The notes: a model not told the origin generated them from the letters alone. A stretch of DNA of 64,000 bases from an uncultured Alphaproteobacteria bacterium (GCA_902571865.1 CACGDO010000007.1:1-64000); one strand, 5' to 3'. Positions 1 through 9,644 are shown, counted from the stretch's first letter. Made by a program: numbers and translations.

Positions 1-876
1 GAGCCTATAATTATTGAAGATAAAGATTTAAAAATAGAAGGAAATACAAAACTTAATTTTACTGAAAATAGTTTTATATATATTAAGAATGGAAATTTGA
101 AAATAAATGAAGATAAAAATAAGAATGTAAATAATTTAACAATTCTACAATCTGTAAATAATGATTGGCTAGGAATATACGTTCAAAATAATAATTTTTA
201 TGAAAAATCAATAATTAATAATGCAATAATTAGAGATACGAAAAGTTTTAATCATAAATTATTTAAACTCATGGGTGGGGTAAATTTTTTTAAAACTGAT
301 GTTGAAATAAATAATCTCAAAATTGATAATTCTTTTTCAGAAGATCAAATAAATTTTATTAATTCTAATTTTATTATTAATAACTCAACTTTTCTAAATT
401 CTTATTCAGATTCAATAGATAGTGATTTTTCATATGGAATTATTAAAAACACTAATTTTAATAATATAAATGGTGATGCAATAGATACTTCTGGCTCTAA
501 AATTAAACTAAAAAATATTAAAATAAATAATGTTTACGATAAAGGGTTATCAATTGGGGAAAAAAGTAATGTAAGAGCAGAAAGTTTATTTGTTGTTAAT
601 AGTGGAGTTGGTGTTGCAATAAAAGATTCATCCAATTTAAATTTAAAAAACTTTTCAAGTGAAAATGCTATAATTGCAGATATATTATCTGTTAATAAGA
701 AGAATTTTTTTGGAAATTCTGAAGCAATAATTTATACAATAAATGAATTTAACGAAAAAATATTTCTAATTGGTCATGGTAACAAAATATACCTTAATGA
801 TAATTTGTTAGAAACTCAATCAATTGATCCAAAAGAACTATATAAACTTGAAAGAATGATAAAAAATGCAATATAG
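1..876 (+). CDS. Parallel beta-helix surface protein, C-terminal part (5' end outside window)
   Basis: The reading frame is open from base 1, so this is the 3' end of a longer gene. What is visible (about 291 residues) is dominated by Asn/Ile-rich repeats of the form hydrophobic-x-N-x-N/S (IINNSTF, IIKNTNF, LKNIKI, LNLKNFSSEN), typical of right-handed parallel beta-helix proteins of the pectate-lyase/NosD fold. No catalytic residue can be assigned. The next gene, a VTC-domain protein, overlaps it by 11 bases. In other bacteria VTC-domain genes often sit beside CotH-kinase genes, so the missing N-terminus could carry a CotH domain; that is an inference and cannot be seen here. A role in cell-surface or polymer assembly fits the glycosyltransferases downstream. 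Confidence 0.7.
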   Translation, partial: EPIIIEDKDLKIEGNTKLNFTENSFIYIKNGNLKINEDKNKNVNNLTILQSVNNDWLGIYVQNNNFYEKSIINNAIIRDTKSFNHKLFKLMGGVNFFKTDVEINNLKIDNSFSEDQINFINSNFIINNSTFLNSYSDSIDSDFSYGIIKNTNFNNINGDAIDTSGSKIKLKNIKINNVYDKGLSIGEKSNVRAESLFVVNSGVGVAIKDSSNLNLKNFSSENAIIADILSVNKKNFFGNSEAIIYTINEFNEKIFLIGHGNKIYLNDNLLETQSIDPKELYKLERMIKNAI

Positions 877-1504
877 GTATGAATTAAAGTTTCCAATTAG
901 GAAAGATCAGATTCATTTGGTAAATAATTGGATTGACTCAAACAAGTTTATAAAAAATCATCATCCTGAAAGAGAAATTAATTCTTGTTACTATGATACC
1001 CCTTTTTACAAAAATGCTAATGATAATATTGCGGGAATATCGAGAAGATTAAAACATAGATCAAGATGGTATGACGATTTAGAAAATATTTATTTTGAAA
1101 TAAAAATAAAAAAGGCAACTCTTGGTTCTAAACTGAAATGTAAACTAGAGAATTATAATATTTTAACAAAAAAATTATCAATTAATAATTTTATTAATAA
1201 TAAAGAATATTATTATAAATTTTTAGCTAATACTAAATTGTTTCCAATTGTTCATATCAAATACCTTAGAAATTATTATATCCATAATAATATTAGAATT
1301 ACTCTAGATCATAATATTAAATATAAAAATTTAAAATCTAATAATAATTTCATTAAAGATAATTTAATTCTGCTTGAAATTAAATTTGATAAAATTTATT
1401 TAAATGATGCAAAGAATTTTTTTAAAACGTTTCCATTCAGGGCAAGAAGAAATAGTAAATATTTACGTAGCTTATCATTATTAAAAATTGCAAGTTATAT
1501 ATAA
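866..1504 (+). CDS. VTC domain (polyphosphate polymerase-like, CYTH/TTM fold) protein
   Basis: A 212-residue protein with the layout of the VTC domain. It has an early strand with alternating acidic/basic residues (YELKFPI, residues 5-11), a Tyr-Asp-Thr segment (CYYDTPF), a basic strand (RRLKHRSRWY), a second E-x-K strand (FEIKIKK), a late LEIKF strand and a terminal basic RARRNSKY. These charged strands line the tunnel that binds polyphosphate or nucleotide triphosphate in the family. Bacterial stand-alone VTC proteins usually lack a defined substrate. The ATG lies inside the upstream beta-helix gene (11-base overlap), suggesting translational coupling; the next gene starts one base after the stop. 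Family assignment is good, function uncertain. Confidence 0.75.
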   Translation: MQYRYELKFPIRKDQIHLVNNWIDSNKFIKNHHPEREINSCYYDTPFYKNANDNIAGISRRLKHRSRWYDDLENIYFEIKIKKATLGSKLKCKLENYNILTKKLSINNFINNKEYYYKFLANTKLFPIVHIKYLRNYYIHNNIRITLDHNIKYKNLKSNNNFIKDNLILLEIKFDKIYLNDAKNFFKTFPFRARRNSKYLRSLSLLKIASYI

Positions 1505-1505
1505 A

Positions 1506-3797
1506 ATGAAAAAAATAATAGTAATTTCTAATCAAGCATATTCCCTTATTAACTTCAGAGGTGATCTTCTCAAGCTTCTTGTTTCAAAAAATTTAAAAAT
1601 TTATTGTTTTGCCCCTGATTATGATAATATTTTAAAAAAAGAAATTTTAGATATTGGCTGTATTCCAATTGATTATAGATTAAATAGAAGTTCAATTAAT
1701 CCATTTACTGAATTAGTAAATTGTATACGTTTATTTTTTTTAATTAAAAAAATCAAACCAGATTTGATATTTTCGTACTCAATTAAGCCAGTAATTTATG
1801 GATCTTTAATCTCATATTTTTTAAATATTCCAAATACCTTTTCATTAATTGAGGGGCTTGGATATATTTTTACAAATACAAAAGATAATAGAATATCTAC
1901 AAATTTTTTTGTTAAATTTATAGTAGTACAATTATATAAATTCTCTTTAAAATGTAATAAAAAAATCTTTTTTTTAAATAAAAGTGATATTTATGAGTTT
2001 CAATCAAAAAAACTAGTATCAATTGATCAAACATATTTTTTAGATGGAATTGGTTTGGATTTAAGTTATTTTAAATACACAAAACCAGAAATTAATAAAA
2101 AAGAATTTATTTTTTTATTTATAGGCAGATTATTAAAAGAAAAGGGTGTTTATGAATTTATATCTGCTGCTAGAAAAATTAAGGAACATTACCCAAATGT
2201 TAAATTTATGGTTGTTGGTAATACAGATAAAAATCCAGGTACAATACCTTCTTACCAAATAGAGAAATGGAAAAATGAAGGAATAATAGAATGGATTAAA
2301 TTTACAAAGGATGTACGTCCATATATTCAAAAAGCTTCTGTTTTCGTTTTGCCTTCATATTATAGAGAAGGTTTGCCAAGAGTTATACAAGAAGCTATGG
2401 CCATAGGTCGTCCAATAATAACTTGTGATTCAGTTGGTTGTAGAGAAACAGTTGTAAATAGCAAAAATGGTTATTTAGTCAAAATGAGAAATGTAGATGA
2501 TTTGATTGATAAGATGAAAATATTTTTAAATAAGCCAGAACTAATTAATAAAATGGGTCTTGAAAGTAGGATAATGGCTGAAAAAAGATTTGATGTTCAT
2601 AAAATTAACTCACAAATTTATAAAATATTAAATAATAGATATCAAAATAATAGAAAAACTATTTTCATTATATCCAATCAGTCTTTTTCTCTTATTAATT
2701 TTAGGATTTCTTTAATGAAATTATTACATAATAATGAAATGGATGTTTATGCATTAGCACCTGATTACAATGAAGTACATTTTCAAAAATTAAAGGATAA
2801 TAATATTAACTTTATTAATTATAAATTAAATAGATCATCAATAAATCCCTTAACAAATTTATTGAACTTTTTCAGTTTATTTTTTTTAATAAAAAAAAAC
2901 AAACCAGATTTAATTTTATCTTATTCTATTAAACCAGTTATTTACGGTTCCTTAATTTCATATTTAGTAAAAATTCCTAAATCTTTTTCATTGATTGAGG
3001 GTCTTGGCTATATCTTTACATTCAATTCAAATAAAAACAATTTTAAAAATAATTTTTTTAGAAATATGCTTAGGTTTATCGTTATAAATATGTATAAATT
3101 TTCATTACCTTATAACAGTAAAGTTTTCTTTTTAAATAAAAGCGATATAAATGAATTTAATAAAAGAAAATTAGTATCTTCTAAGCAAACTCAATTAATA
3201 GATGGTATTGGAGTTGATTTATCATATTTCTCTAAACAAATAAAAATTACTGATAAAAAAACAATTAATTTCTTATTTATGGGAAGGTTATTAAGGGAAA
3301 AAGGTGTTTATGAATTTATTGAGGCCGCTATCAAAATTAAAAAATTAAATTTAGATGCCTCATTTACTATAGTTGGAAATACTGACAAAAATCCTGGATC
3401 TATTCCTCTTAAGAAAATACAGGAATGGGAAAAAAATAAAATTATAAAATGGGTTAGATTTGCAGATGATGTTAGACCATATTTGCAAGATTCATCTGTA
3501 TTTGTACTTCCATCCTATAGAGAAGGTCTTTCAAGAAGTATTCAGGAAGCTATGGCAATTGGAAGACCTATAATTACATGCGACTCAATAGGTTGTAGAG
3601 AAACAGTACAAAATGGAATAAATGGTTATTTGGTTAAGGTTCAAGATTCTAATGATTTAGCAGAAAAAATGAAAATATTTATACAAAAAAAACAAATTAT
3701 TAGTCGAATGGGTACGGAAAGTAGGTTAATGGCTGAGGAAAGATTTGATCAAAATAAAATAAATAAAATATTTTTAGAAAATCTTAATTATGGTTGA
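1506..3797 (+). CDS. Tandem-duplicated (two-domain) family 4 glycosyltransferase
   Basis: A single open frame of 763 codons holding two complete copies of a GT4 (GT-B fold) glycosyltransferase: copy 1 at about residues 1-380, copy 2 from about 383 to the end. Both begin with II-x-ISNQ-x-(Y/F)-SLINFR, both contain RSSINP, LIEGLGYIFT, FLNKSDI and GVYEFI, and both keep the E-x7-E motif (REGLPRVIQEA and REGLSRSIQEA). Normal GT4 enzymes are 350-400 residues, so this is a head-to-tail duplication with no stop or ATG at the joint. An in-frame ATG at 1488 would overlap the previous gene; I prefer 1506 because family proteins begin MKKIIVIS. It likely adds one or two sugars to a lipid-linked glycan, given the WecA-like gene downstream. 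Confidence 0.88.
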   Translation: MKKIIVISNQAYSLINFRGDLLKLLVSKNLKIYCFAPDYDNILKKEILDIGCIPIDYRLNRSSINPFTELVNCIRLFFLIKKIKPDLIFSYSIKPVIYGSLISYFLNIPNTFSLIEGLGYIFTNTKDNRISTNFFVKFIVVQLYKFSLKCNKKIFFLNKSDIYEFQSKKLVSIDQTYFLDGIGLDLSYFKYTKPEINKKEFIFLFIGRLLKEKGVYEFISAARKIKEHYPNVKFMVVGNTDKNPGTIPSYQIEKWKNEGIIEWIKFTKDVRPYIQKASVFVLPSYYREGLPRVIQEAMAIGRPIITCDSVGCRETVVNSKNGYLVKMRNVDDLIDKMKIFLNKPELINKMGLESRIMAEKRFDVHKINSQIYKILNNRYQNNRKTIFIISNQSFSLINFRISLMKLLHNNEMDVYALAPDYNEVHFQKLKDNNINFINYKLNRSSINPLTNLLNFFSLFFLIKKNKPDLILSYSIKPVIYGSLISYLVKIPKSFSLIEGLGYIFTFNSNKNNFKNNFFRNMLRFIVINMYKFSLPYNSKVFFLNKSDINEFNKRKLVSSKQTQLIDGIGVDLSYFSKQIKITDKKTINFLFMGRLLREKGVYEFIEAAIKIKKLNLDASFTIVGNTDKNPGSIPLKKIQEWEKNKIIKWVRFADDVRPYLQDSSVFVLPSYREGLSRSIQEAMAIGRPIITCDSIGCRETVQNGINGYLVKVQDSNDLAEKMKIFIQKKQIISRMGTESRLMAEERFDQNKINKIFLENLNYG

Positions 3798-4953
3798 TAC
3801 AAAAAGGTTAGATTTTTCAAATTATTATTTACCTACACTTATTTTAATAAAAATTTTTTTAACATTTTTCTATTTAAATATTTATGATAATTTTTCTTCA
3901 ATTGGAGATGCAAGAGGGTATTTGCGTAGATATTTAGTACTAGATATTAATGCATACTTTCCACACATATTAACCAATAGATCTCATTTTGTAGAAACTA
4001 TTTATGCATTTTCTAATACTTTATTTTCTAATATCATTACCCCATATATTTTTTCAATTTTATCAATAATCATAATTTGGAATACGTGCAAAGTGTATTT
4101 TTTAAATTCAAGTAAAATAAATTTTTATTTATTCTTGATCATTATTTTTAGTCCAAGTTTTGCTTTATGGACCAGTGTACCATCAAAGGAGTTAATTACA
4201 GTTACGTTGTCAATTTATATGGTAAGCTGTTTAGTAAAAATATTGGTTAAAGAAAAGATTAATTTTTTATTATTTCTACTAGTAACATTAATTTTTGCAT
4301 ATATACGGCCGAACTATTTTTTAGCTTATTTTATTTTTTTATCTATTATTATAATAAAAATTTATTTTTTAGATCGAATTTGTATAAGGTATAAAATTAA
4401 AATAAGTAAAAATTATTATATTTTATTATTAGTAACGAGTATTATTTCTTTATTTTTTTTATTAAGATTTTCGGATAATTATATAATTCAAAAAATTGAA
4501 TTAATTATTTATACTTCCTATCATATGTTTTATGCATTTGATGATGTTTCTACAAGTATGAGAAATAAATATATCCAATGGAATGATTATAATGATTTTT
4601 TTAAATATATAGTTTTTGGATCTTTTGTTTCTTTTTCAGGCCCTACGATTGAAGAAATTATGTACAGACCTATTTTTGTTATATATTTCATAGAATCTTT
4701 AATAATTAATTTAATAATTATTTATTTATTTGTATCATTAATAAGCTTAAATAAATTTATACAAAATTTTTATTTTATTTATTTTTTTGGTTTTTTCTTG
4801 TGTTTTATTATAGCTTTAATAACTCATTATCCTTTAGGAATTTTTAATCTTGGATCTTCATTACGTTATAAGCAAAATTTATTAGCATTAATGATTTTTT
4901 TACCGTATATGCTCCTATGTTATAATTTTAATAAAACTGCTTCACATCAATGA
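3790..4953 (+). CDS. Polytopic membrane protein, possible polysaccharide polymerase or GT-C enzyme
   Basis: This is a 387-residue protein with about nine to ten strongly hydrophobic segments and short polar loops. An early loop contains GDARGYLRRY and a middle loop contains SVPSKELI followed by a membrane segment and YIRPNYF. It has no motif I can tie to a named family with certainty. Size, topology and position between a glycosyltransferase and a WecA-like phosphosugar transferase fit a Wzy/EpsG-type polymerase or a lipid-linked GT-C glycosyltransferase. The acidic GDA loop after the first membrane helix would suit the GT-C option. It overlaps the upstream gene by 8 bases and the downstream gene by 4, so translational coupling is likely. 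Confidence 0.6.
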   Translation: MVDTKRLDFSNYYLPTLILIKIFLTFFYLNIYDNFSSIGDARGYLRRYLVLDINAYFPHILTNRSHFVETIYAFSNTLFSNIITPYIFSILSIIIIWNTCKVYFLNSSKINFYLFLIIIFSPSFALWTSVPSKELITVTLSIYMVSCLVKILVKEKINFLLFLLVTLIFAYIRPNYFLAYFIFLSIIIIKIYFLDRICIRYKIKISKNYYILLLVTSIISLFFLLRFSDNYIIQKIELIIYTSYHMFYAFDDVSTSMRNKYIQWNDYNDFFKYIVFGSFVSFSGPTIEEIMYRPIFVIYFIESLIINLIIIYLFVSLISLNKFIQNFYFIYFFGFFLCFIIALITHYPLGIFNLGSSLRYKQNLLALMIFLPYMLLCYNFNKTASHQ

Positions 4954-5942
4954 TTTTTATTGCCCCTTTAGTATTTTTTATATGCTATTTTTTGTTAAAT
5001 AATATTGCTAAATATTATGGACTTTATGACAAAAATGAATTTCAGAATAATAAAAATATCATACCTCTAACTGGAGGAATTTATTTTTATATATCTCTAA
5101 TAACTGTTTCTCTATTTTATAGTTCAGACAAGTATTTATATTTAATGACAATAGGTTCAGTAGGAATGTTTTTAATGGGTCTAATTGATGATTTAAAAAA
5201 TATCAGTTTTAGATCAAGATTTATTTTTCAAATTTTATTTGTTTTTTTGTATATAATATATTTTGATTTATTTATTTTAGATTATGGATTTTTTGTTCTC
5301 AATGACAGTTTTATAGTATTTTCATTAATTTTTACTACTTTTGCAGTAGTTGGCTTAACTAATGCATTCAATTTTATAGATGGTGTAGATGGTTTATCAT
5401 CGAGCCTTTTCTTTATGGCGATACTATTTTTAAAAATCTATACAGTTTTATTTGATAGTAATACCTATTTTTATGAATTAGATATAATTTTACTTTTAAT
5501 CATTAGTTTCATTTTTATTAATAAAAAAATCACAAATTTAAAACAAATTTATCTTGGTGATTCTGGAAGTATGCTAATAGGATTTTTGATTTCAATATAT
5601 TTGATATATTTTTCAAATAACTTAAATATTATTTCACCCACTATAGTTTACTGGTTTGTTGCTGTTCCTATTTTCGATTTTTTTTCTGTAATTTTTATTC
5701 GTATAATAAATAAAAAAAATCCGATGGTTGGTGACAAATATCATTTTCATCATTTTCTTGTTTATAAAGGTTATTCAAATAATATAGTATTATTAATAAT
5801 GATTTTCCTATCCATAATGTTTGCAACATTTGGAATTTTTCTTGATTTCTATGTGAATAATTTTTTAAATTTTATTTTATTTGTAATTTTTATAATTTTA
5901 TCGATAGTTATAAGGGTAAGTCAAATTAAAAACTTAAATTAA
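4950..5942 (+). CDS. WecA/MraY-family undecaprenyl-phosphate sugar-1-phosphate transferase
   Basis: This integral membrane enzyme of 330 residues and about ten helices transfers a sugar-1-phosphate from a UDP-sugar to undecaprenyl phosphate, starting assembly of an O-antigen or exopolysaccharide unit. Family motifs are in the expected order: PLTGG near residue 40, the Asp pair in GLIDDLKN, NAFNFIDGVDGL, LGDSGSMLIGF and the late HFHHFL (H-x-H-H) motif that distinguishes WecA-type enzymes from MraY. Its ATG overlaps the stop of the upstream membrane protein (ATGA). Its 3' end overlaps the convergent aminotransferase gene by 9 bases. The exact sugar cannot be told from sequence. Confidence 0.88.
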   Translation: MIFIAPLVFFICYFLLNNIAKYYGLYDKNEFQNNKNIIPLTGGIYFYISLITVSLFYSSDKYLYLMTIGSVGMFLMGLIDDLKNISFRSRFIFQILFVFLYIIYFDLFILDYGFFVLNDSFIVFSLIFTTFAVVGLTNAFNFIDGVDGLSSSLFFMAILFLKIYTVLFDSNTYFYELDIILLLIISFIFINKKITNLKQIYLGDSGSMLIGFLISIYLIYFSNNLNIISPTIVYWFVAVPIFDFFSVIFIRIINKKNPMVGDKYHFHHFLVYKGYSNNIVLLIMIFLSIMFATFGIFLDFYVNNFLNFILFVIFIILSIVIRVSQIKNLN

Positions 5943-7181
5943 GTCTAGTGCTTCAATAAGCTTTTTAACATCATGATCGGAATTATAATGTGTTAAACTT
6001 AATCTAACAACACCATCATTTGTATTAATCCCTAATGCCTCTAAGCATCTCCATGCATAAAAATTATCATTTCTTGTTGCAATATTTTTTGAGATTAAAA
6101 TTTGTGATATTTCTTTTGAAGAAATTTTGTTTGAAGTAAAAGAAAATGTTGGCGCACGATTCTTATCTTTGATATAACTTTTACCAATTAATTTTAAATC
6201 TTTTCTATTTCTTAAATATTCTAAAATACGATTTCCTAAATTTTCTTCATGTATTGAGATTAATTTATTTACTTTTTTTATTTTTTCTAAAATAGATAAT
6301 TTATTATCTTTATAATGATGATTGTAAAGATCTTCAAAATACTCATAAATTCCAACAAGAGAAGCTAACTCTTCATGATTAGGTCCTCCAGGATTGATAG
6401 TATATGGATACTGTCCTTCTAAAAAAGTATGATTTTGATTAGGAAGTTTTTGAAGAATTTCTTCTTTTCCATAAAGTAAAGCCAAATGAGGTCCATAAGT
6501 TTTGTATAAAGAGAAAGTATAGAAATCGACATCTATATCTTTAACATTTGGAAATCCATGAGGAGCATACGATACCCCATCACCAATTACAAAAATGTCA
6601 TTTTCATGCGCAATATTACATATTTTTTTTAAATTATTAACACTACCAACAATATTCGAGCAATGTGTTACAGCTATAATTTTTGTATTATCGGTAATTA
6701 ATTTTTTTAGATCTTCAATTTCTAATTCTGCATTATCTAAGTTTATTTTCCATTCTTTTATATTTGCTCCTATCTCTTTTAATCTTATCCAGGGGCTAAT
6801 ATTTGCTTCATGATCTTGATTTGTAACAATGATTTCATCACCAGGTTTAACAAAAGCTTTAAGTGCGTTTGATAATACATATAAATTTATTGATGTTGAT
6901 CCACCAATTAGAATTTCATTCTGTTTAGCATTTATAATTTGTGAAAATAATTTAATTGCTTTGTCCATTTCTTCACCAGCTATTCTAGACATTTCATATT
7001 CAGCATAAGGTTGGACTTTACAAGTTGTCAAAAATTTATTCATTTTTTCTATGACTTTTTTTGGCACATAACTACCGCCAGCATTTTCAAAAAAATGCCA
7101 ATTTTTACAAATAGTGTCATCAAATGATGGAAATTGAGATCTTACAAAATCTATATCTAAGCTAATATTTTCCAATGACAA
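5934..7181 (-). CDS. Class V aminotransferase, cysteine-desulfurase-like
   Basis: This 415-residue PLP enzyme belongs to the aspartate aminotransferase fold, class V. The N-terminus has FFENAGGSYVP (substrate and phosphate region). The cofactor-binding aspartate and nearby His lie in DGVSYAPHG (Asp201), and the Schiff-base lysine is Lys227 in FSLYKTYGPH. It resembles the cysteine-desulfurase-like group (TIGR01976 type) rather than IscS/SufS: I see no Cys-containing active loop, and no suf or isc gene is nearby. The substrate is unknown. It is convergent with the polysaccharide genes and divergent from the methyltransferase gene, with an AT-rich 89-base gap upstream. Confidence 0.82.
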   Translation of the reverse strand: MSLENISLDIDFVRSQFPSFDDTICKNWHFFENAGGSYVPKKVIEKMNKFLTTCKVQPYAEYEMSRIAGEEMDKAIKLFSQIINAKQNEILIGGSTSINLYVLSNALKAFVKPGDEIIVTNQDHEANISPWIRLKEIGANIKEWKINLDNAELEIEDLKKLITDNTKIIAVTHCSNIVGSVNNLKKICNIAHENDIFVIGDGVSYAPHGFPNVKDIDVDFYTFSLYKTYGPHLALLYGKEEILQKLPNQNHTFLEGQYPYTINPGGPNHEELASLVGIYEYFEDLYNHHYKDNKLSILEKIKKVNKLISIHEENLGNRILEYLRNRKDLKLIGKSYIKDKNRAPTFSFTSNKISSKEISQILISKNIATRNDNFYAWRCLEALGINTNDGVVRLSLTHYNSDHDVKKLIEALDLI

Positions 7182-7270
7182 TTTATCTTAAAATAATTAT
7201 TAAATTTAAATTATTATATATTAAATAACCAATAATACTATAAAATTATCAATTTAATAAATGTTATGTT

Positions 7271-8164
7271 ATGATTTATAATAAGATTTATAATAAAATA
7301 TATAATTATACTTTTTATGGTTTTATCTTTGAAATTTATTCAAAAATATATATTTTCATTTTTAAAAAATTAAATAAAATTTATTTTCTTCATAAATATG
7401 AAACAAGTGTTTCAGATAATGGTTTCTATAATACATATATAAAAGAAATTACTTTAGATAATAATAAATTTAAAAATTTTAAAAGAAATCCAATTTACAG
7501 AGAAATATTAGAGCATGTATTTTATACTCAAGGTTTGCAATATCTAAAAATTGTTGAAAAAGATAATAGTAATTTAATTAAAAAAATAGATTATTTTCTT
7601 GAAAATGATAAAATTGGAAATCCATTAAGGTATTATTATCCGCAAATAAATAAAATTGCTAGCCCAACTACCTTAAGATATCTAAAAATTGCATCTGATA
7701 TTAAAAACTTATTTGGAAATAGTTTTGGAGGTAAAATTTGTGAACTTGGTGCTGGCTATGGAGGGCAATTCATTTTATTTGATAAAATTTTTAAAATTCA
7801 AACATATACAATAATAGACTTACCTGAAGTAAACGACTTGATAAAAAAATATTTACATTTTTTTAATACAAGATCAAAATATTACCTCTCTAGTATAAAT
7901 CAAAGTAAAAATTATAAATTTGATTTTTTTATAAGTAATTACGCTTTTAGTGAATTACCAAGAAAGCTTCAATTAATTTGTTTGCAAACAATTATTACTA
8001 ATTCAAAAAATGGTTATATGATTATGAATTCTGGAAAAAATAATTCCGTATATAAAAATCACCTTTCTTTACAAGAAATTAAGGTACATATACCAAATTT
8101 ACAAATTTTAGATGAAAAACCTTTAACACACACTGGTAATTATATCATTATATGGAAAAATTAA
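7271..8164 (+). CDS. SAM-dependent methyltransferase, putative sugar O-methyltransferase family
   Basis: This 297-residue protein has a class I Rossmann methyltransferase core in its second half. The SAM-binding loop is CELGAGYGGQ (about residue 158), followed by an acidic strand end (TIIDLPEV) and the later FFISNYAFSEL segment. The N-terminal 130 residues are basic and helical. This arrangement, with S-P-T-T-L-R-Y before the core, resembles the putative sugar O-methyltransferase family found in surface-glycan clusters, which fits the polysaccharide genes about 2 kb away. It is transcribed alone, divergent from the class V aminotransferase. Acceptor substrate unknown. Confidence 0.72.
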   Translation: MIYNKIYNKIYNYTFYGFIFEIYSKIYIFIFKKLNKIYFLHKYETSVSDNGFYNTYIKEITLDNNKFKNFKRNPIYREILEHVFYTQGLQYLKIVEKDNSNLIKKIDYFLENDKIGNPLRYYYPQINKIASPTTLRYLKIASDIKNLFGNSFGGKICELGAGYGGQFILFDKIFKIQTYTIIDLPEVNDLIKKYLHFFNTRSKYYLSSINQSKNYKFDFFISNYAFSELPRKLQLICLQTIITNSKNGYMIMNSGKNNSVYKNHLSLQEIKVHIPNLQILDEKPLTHTGNYIIIWKN

Positions 8165-8212
8165 TATTTTTTAGTATTATTTATATTTTAGATTAAATAT
8201 TTTACTTTTAGA

Positions 8213-9643
8213 ATGCTTGATAAACGCAATTTTTATATTAACGGACAATGGATTAGACCTAAAGAAATAAATGATTTTACAGTTATAAATCCTTCTAATG
8301 AAGAAGCATACGCTACAATATCTTTAGGTGGTGCTCATGATGTAAATTTAGCCGTATCTTATGCTAAAAAAGCTTTAATAGAATGGAGTCAATTTGATAA
8401 AAAAGAAAGAATAAATTTATTAGAAAAACTTTTAAATATTTATAAAAATAAATGGCAAGATATAACTAATACTATGTCTAATGAAATGGGTGCACCATTA
8501 GATTGGTCATCCTCTGCTCAAACAGCTTCTGGAGCAGATCATATAAATGATTTTATTTTTAGATTAAAAAATTTTCAATTTGAGGCTAAATTTAATAAAA
8601 ACTCAAATAATTATATCGTTTATGAACCTATAGGAGTATGTGCTCTTATCACGCCATGGAATTGGCCAATCAACCAAATTACATTAAAAGTAATACCTGC
8701 ATTAGCTGCAGGCTGCACCATGATTTTGAAACCTTCCGAAATAGCACCTTTGTCAGGAATGCTCTTTGCTGAAATAATTCATGAAGCAGGATTCCCTCCG
8801 GGTGTTTTTAATTTAATAAATGGAGATGGCGATGGGGTAGGTACAGATTTATCGTCTCATAGTGATATTGATATGATTTCATTTACAGGATCAACAAGAG
8901 CAGGAAAACTTATTTCTAAAAATGCTGCAGATACAATTAAAAGAGTTTGTCTAGAATTAGGTGGCAAAGGAGGTAATATTATTTTTAGTGATTCAAATCC
9001 AGAAGCAGTAAGAGAAGGTGTTAGAAATATAATGAGTAATTCTGGTCAATCTTGTGATGCACCAACCAGAATGCTAGTTGAAAAATCAATTTATAAAAGA
9101 GCAATAGAGGAGGCTGCTGATGAAGCAAATAAAATTAAAGTTGATATTGCTTCCAAAAAAGGAAATCATATTGGACCAGTTATTTCTCAGATACAATATG
9201 ATAAAATCATAAATTTGATAAATAGTGGAATCAAAGAGGGCGCCACCCTTGTTGCTGGTGGCTCTGAAAAACCAGCTGGATTAGAAAAGGGTTATTTTGT
9301 TAAGCCAACAATTTTTACCAATGTAACTAATGATATGAGAATTGCAAAAGAGGAGATTTTTGGGCCAGTACTATCTATAATTCCATTTGAAGATGAAGAT
9401 GAAGCCATATCAATTGTTAACGATACACCCTATGGTCTGGGAAACTACGTTCAAACTCAAGATAAAGAAAAGGCAAAAAGAGTTGCAAGAAAATTGAGAT
9501 CAGGGGGTGTTTATATAAATGGAAATAGCGCTGATCCAGGAACTCCTTTTGGTGGTTATAGGCAATCTGGAAATGGAAGGGAAGGCGGTAATTGGGGTTT
9601 AGAAGAATATTTAGAAATCAAAACTATTTGTGGATGGGAATAA
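8213..9643 (+). CDS. NAD(P)-dependent aldehyde dehydrogenase
   Basis: This is a 476-residue soluble ALDH-superfamily enzyme that oxidises an aldehyde to the acid. It has the usual parts: the PWNWP cofactor segment near residue 150, KPSE near 173, the FTGST glycine loop, the general base Glu248 in LELGGKGG and the nucleophile Cys281 in SGQSCDAPTRM. It ends three bases from the convergent 2OG/Fe(II) oxygenase gene. Because that neighbour resembles gamma-butyrobetaine hydroxylase, the substrate could be 4-trimethylaminobutyraldehyde, giving gamma-butyrobetaine. It could equally be the PuuC-type step missing from the putrescine cluster, or another aldehyde. Confidence 0.88.
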   Translation: MLDKRNFYINGQWIRPKEINDFTVINPSNEEAYATISLGGAHDVNLAVSYAKKALIEWSQFDKKERINLLEKLLNIYKNKWQDITNTMSNEMGAPLDWSSSAQTASGADHINDFIFRLKNFQFEAKFNKNSNNYIVYEPIGVCALITPWNWPINQITLKVIPALAAGCTMILKPSEIAPLSGMLFAEIIHEAGFPPGVFNLINGDGDGVGTDLSSHSDIDMISFTGSTRAGKLISKNAADTIKRVCLELGGKGGNIIFSDSNPEAVREGVRNIMSNSGQSCDAPTRMLVEKSIYKRAIEEAADEANKIKVDIASKKGNHIGPVISQIQYDKIINLINSGIKEGATLVAGGSEKPAGLEKGYFVKPTIFTNVTNDMRIAKEEIFGPVLSIIPFEDEDEAISIVNDTPYGLGNYVQTQDKEKAKRVARKLRSGGVYINGNSADPGTPFGGYRQSGNGREGGNWGLEEYLEIKTICGWE

Positions 9644-9644
9644 T

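Noticed and set aside
1506-3797. Assembly duplication as the cause of the doubled glycosyltransferase
   Set aside because: The two halves differ at many codon positions and in residues (SYYREGLPR against SYREGLSRS), so they are not a copied read or collapsed repeat.
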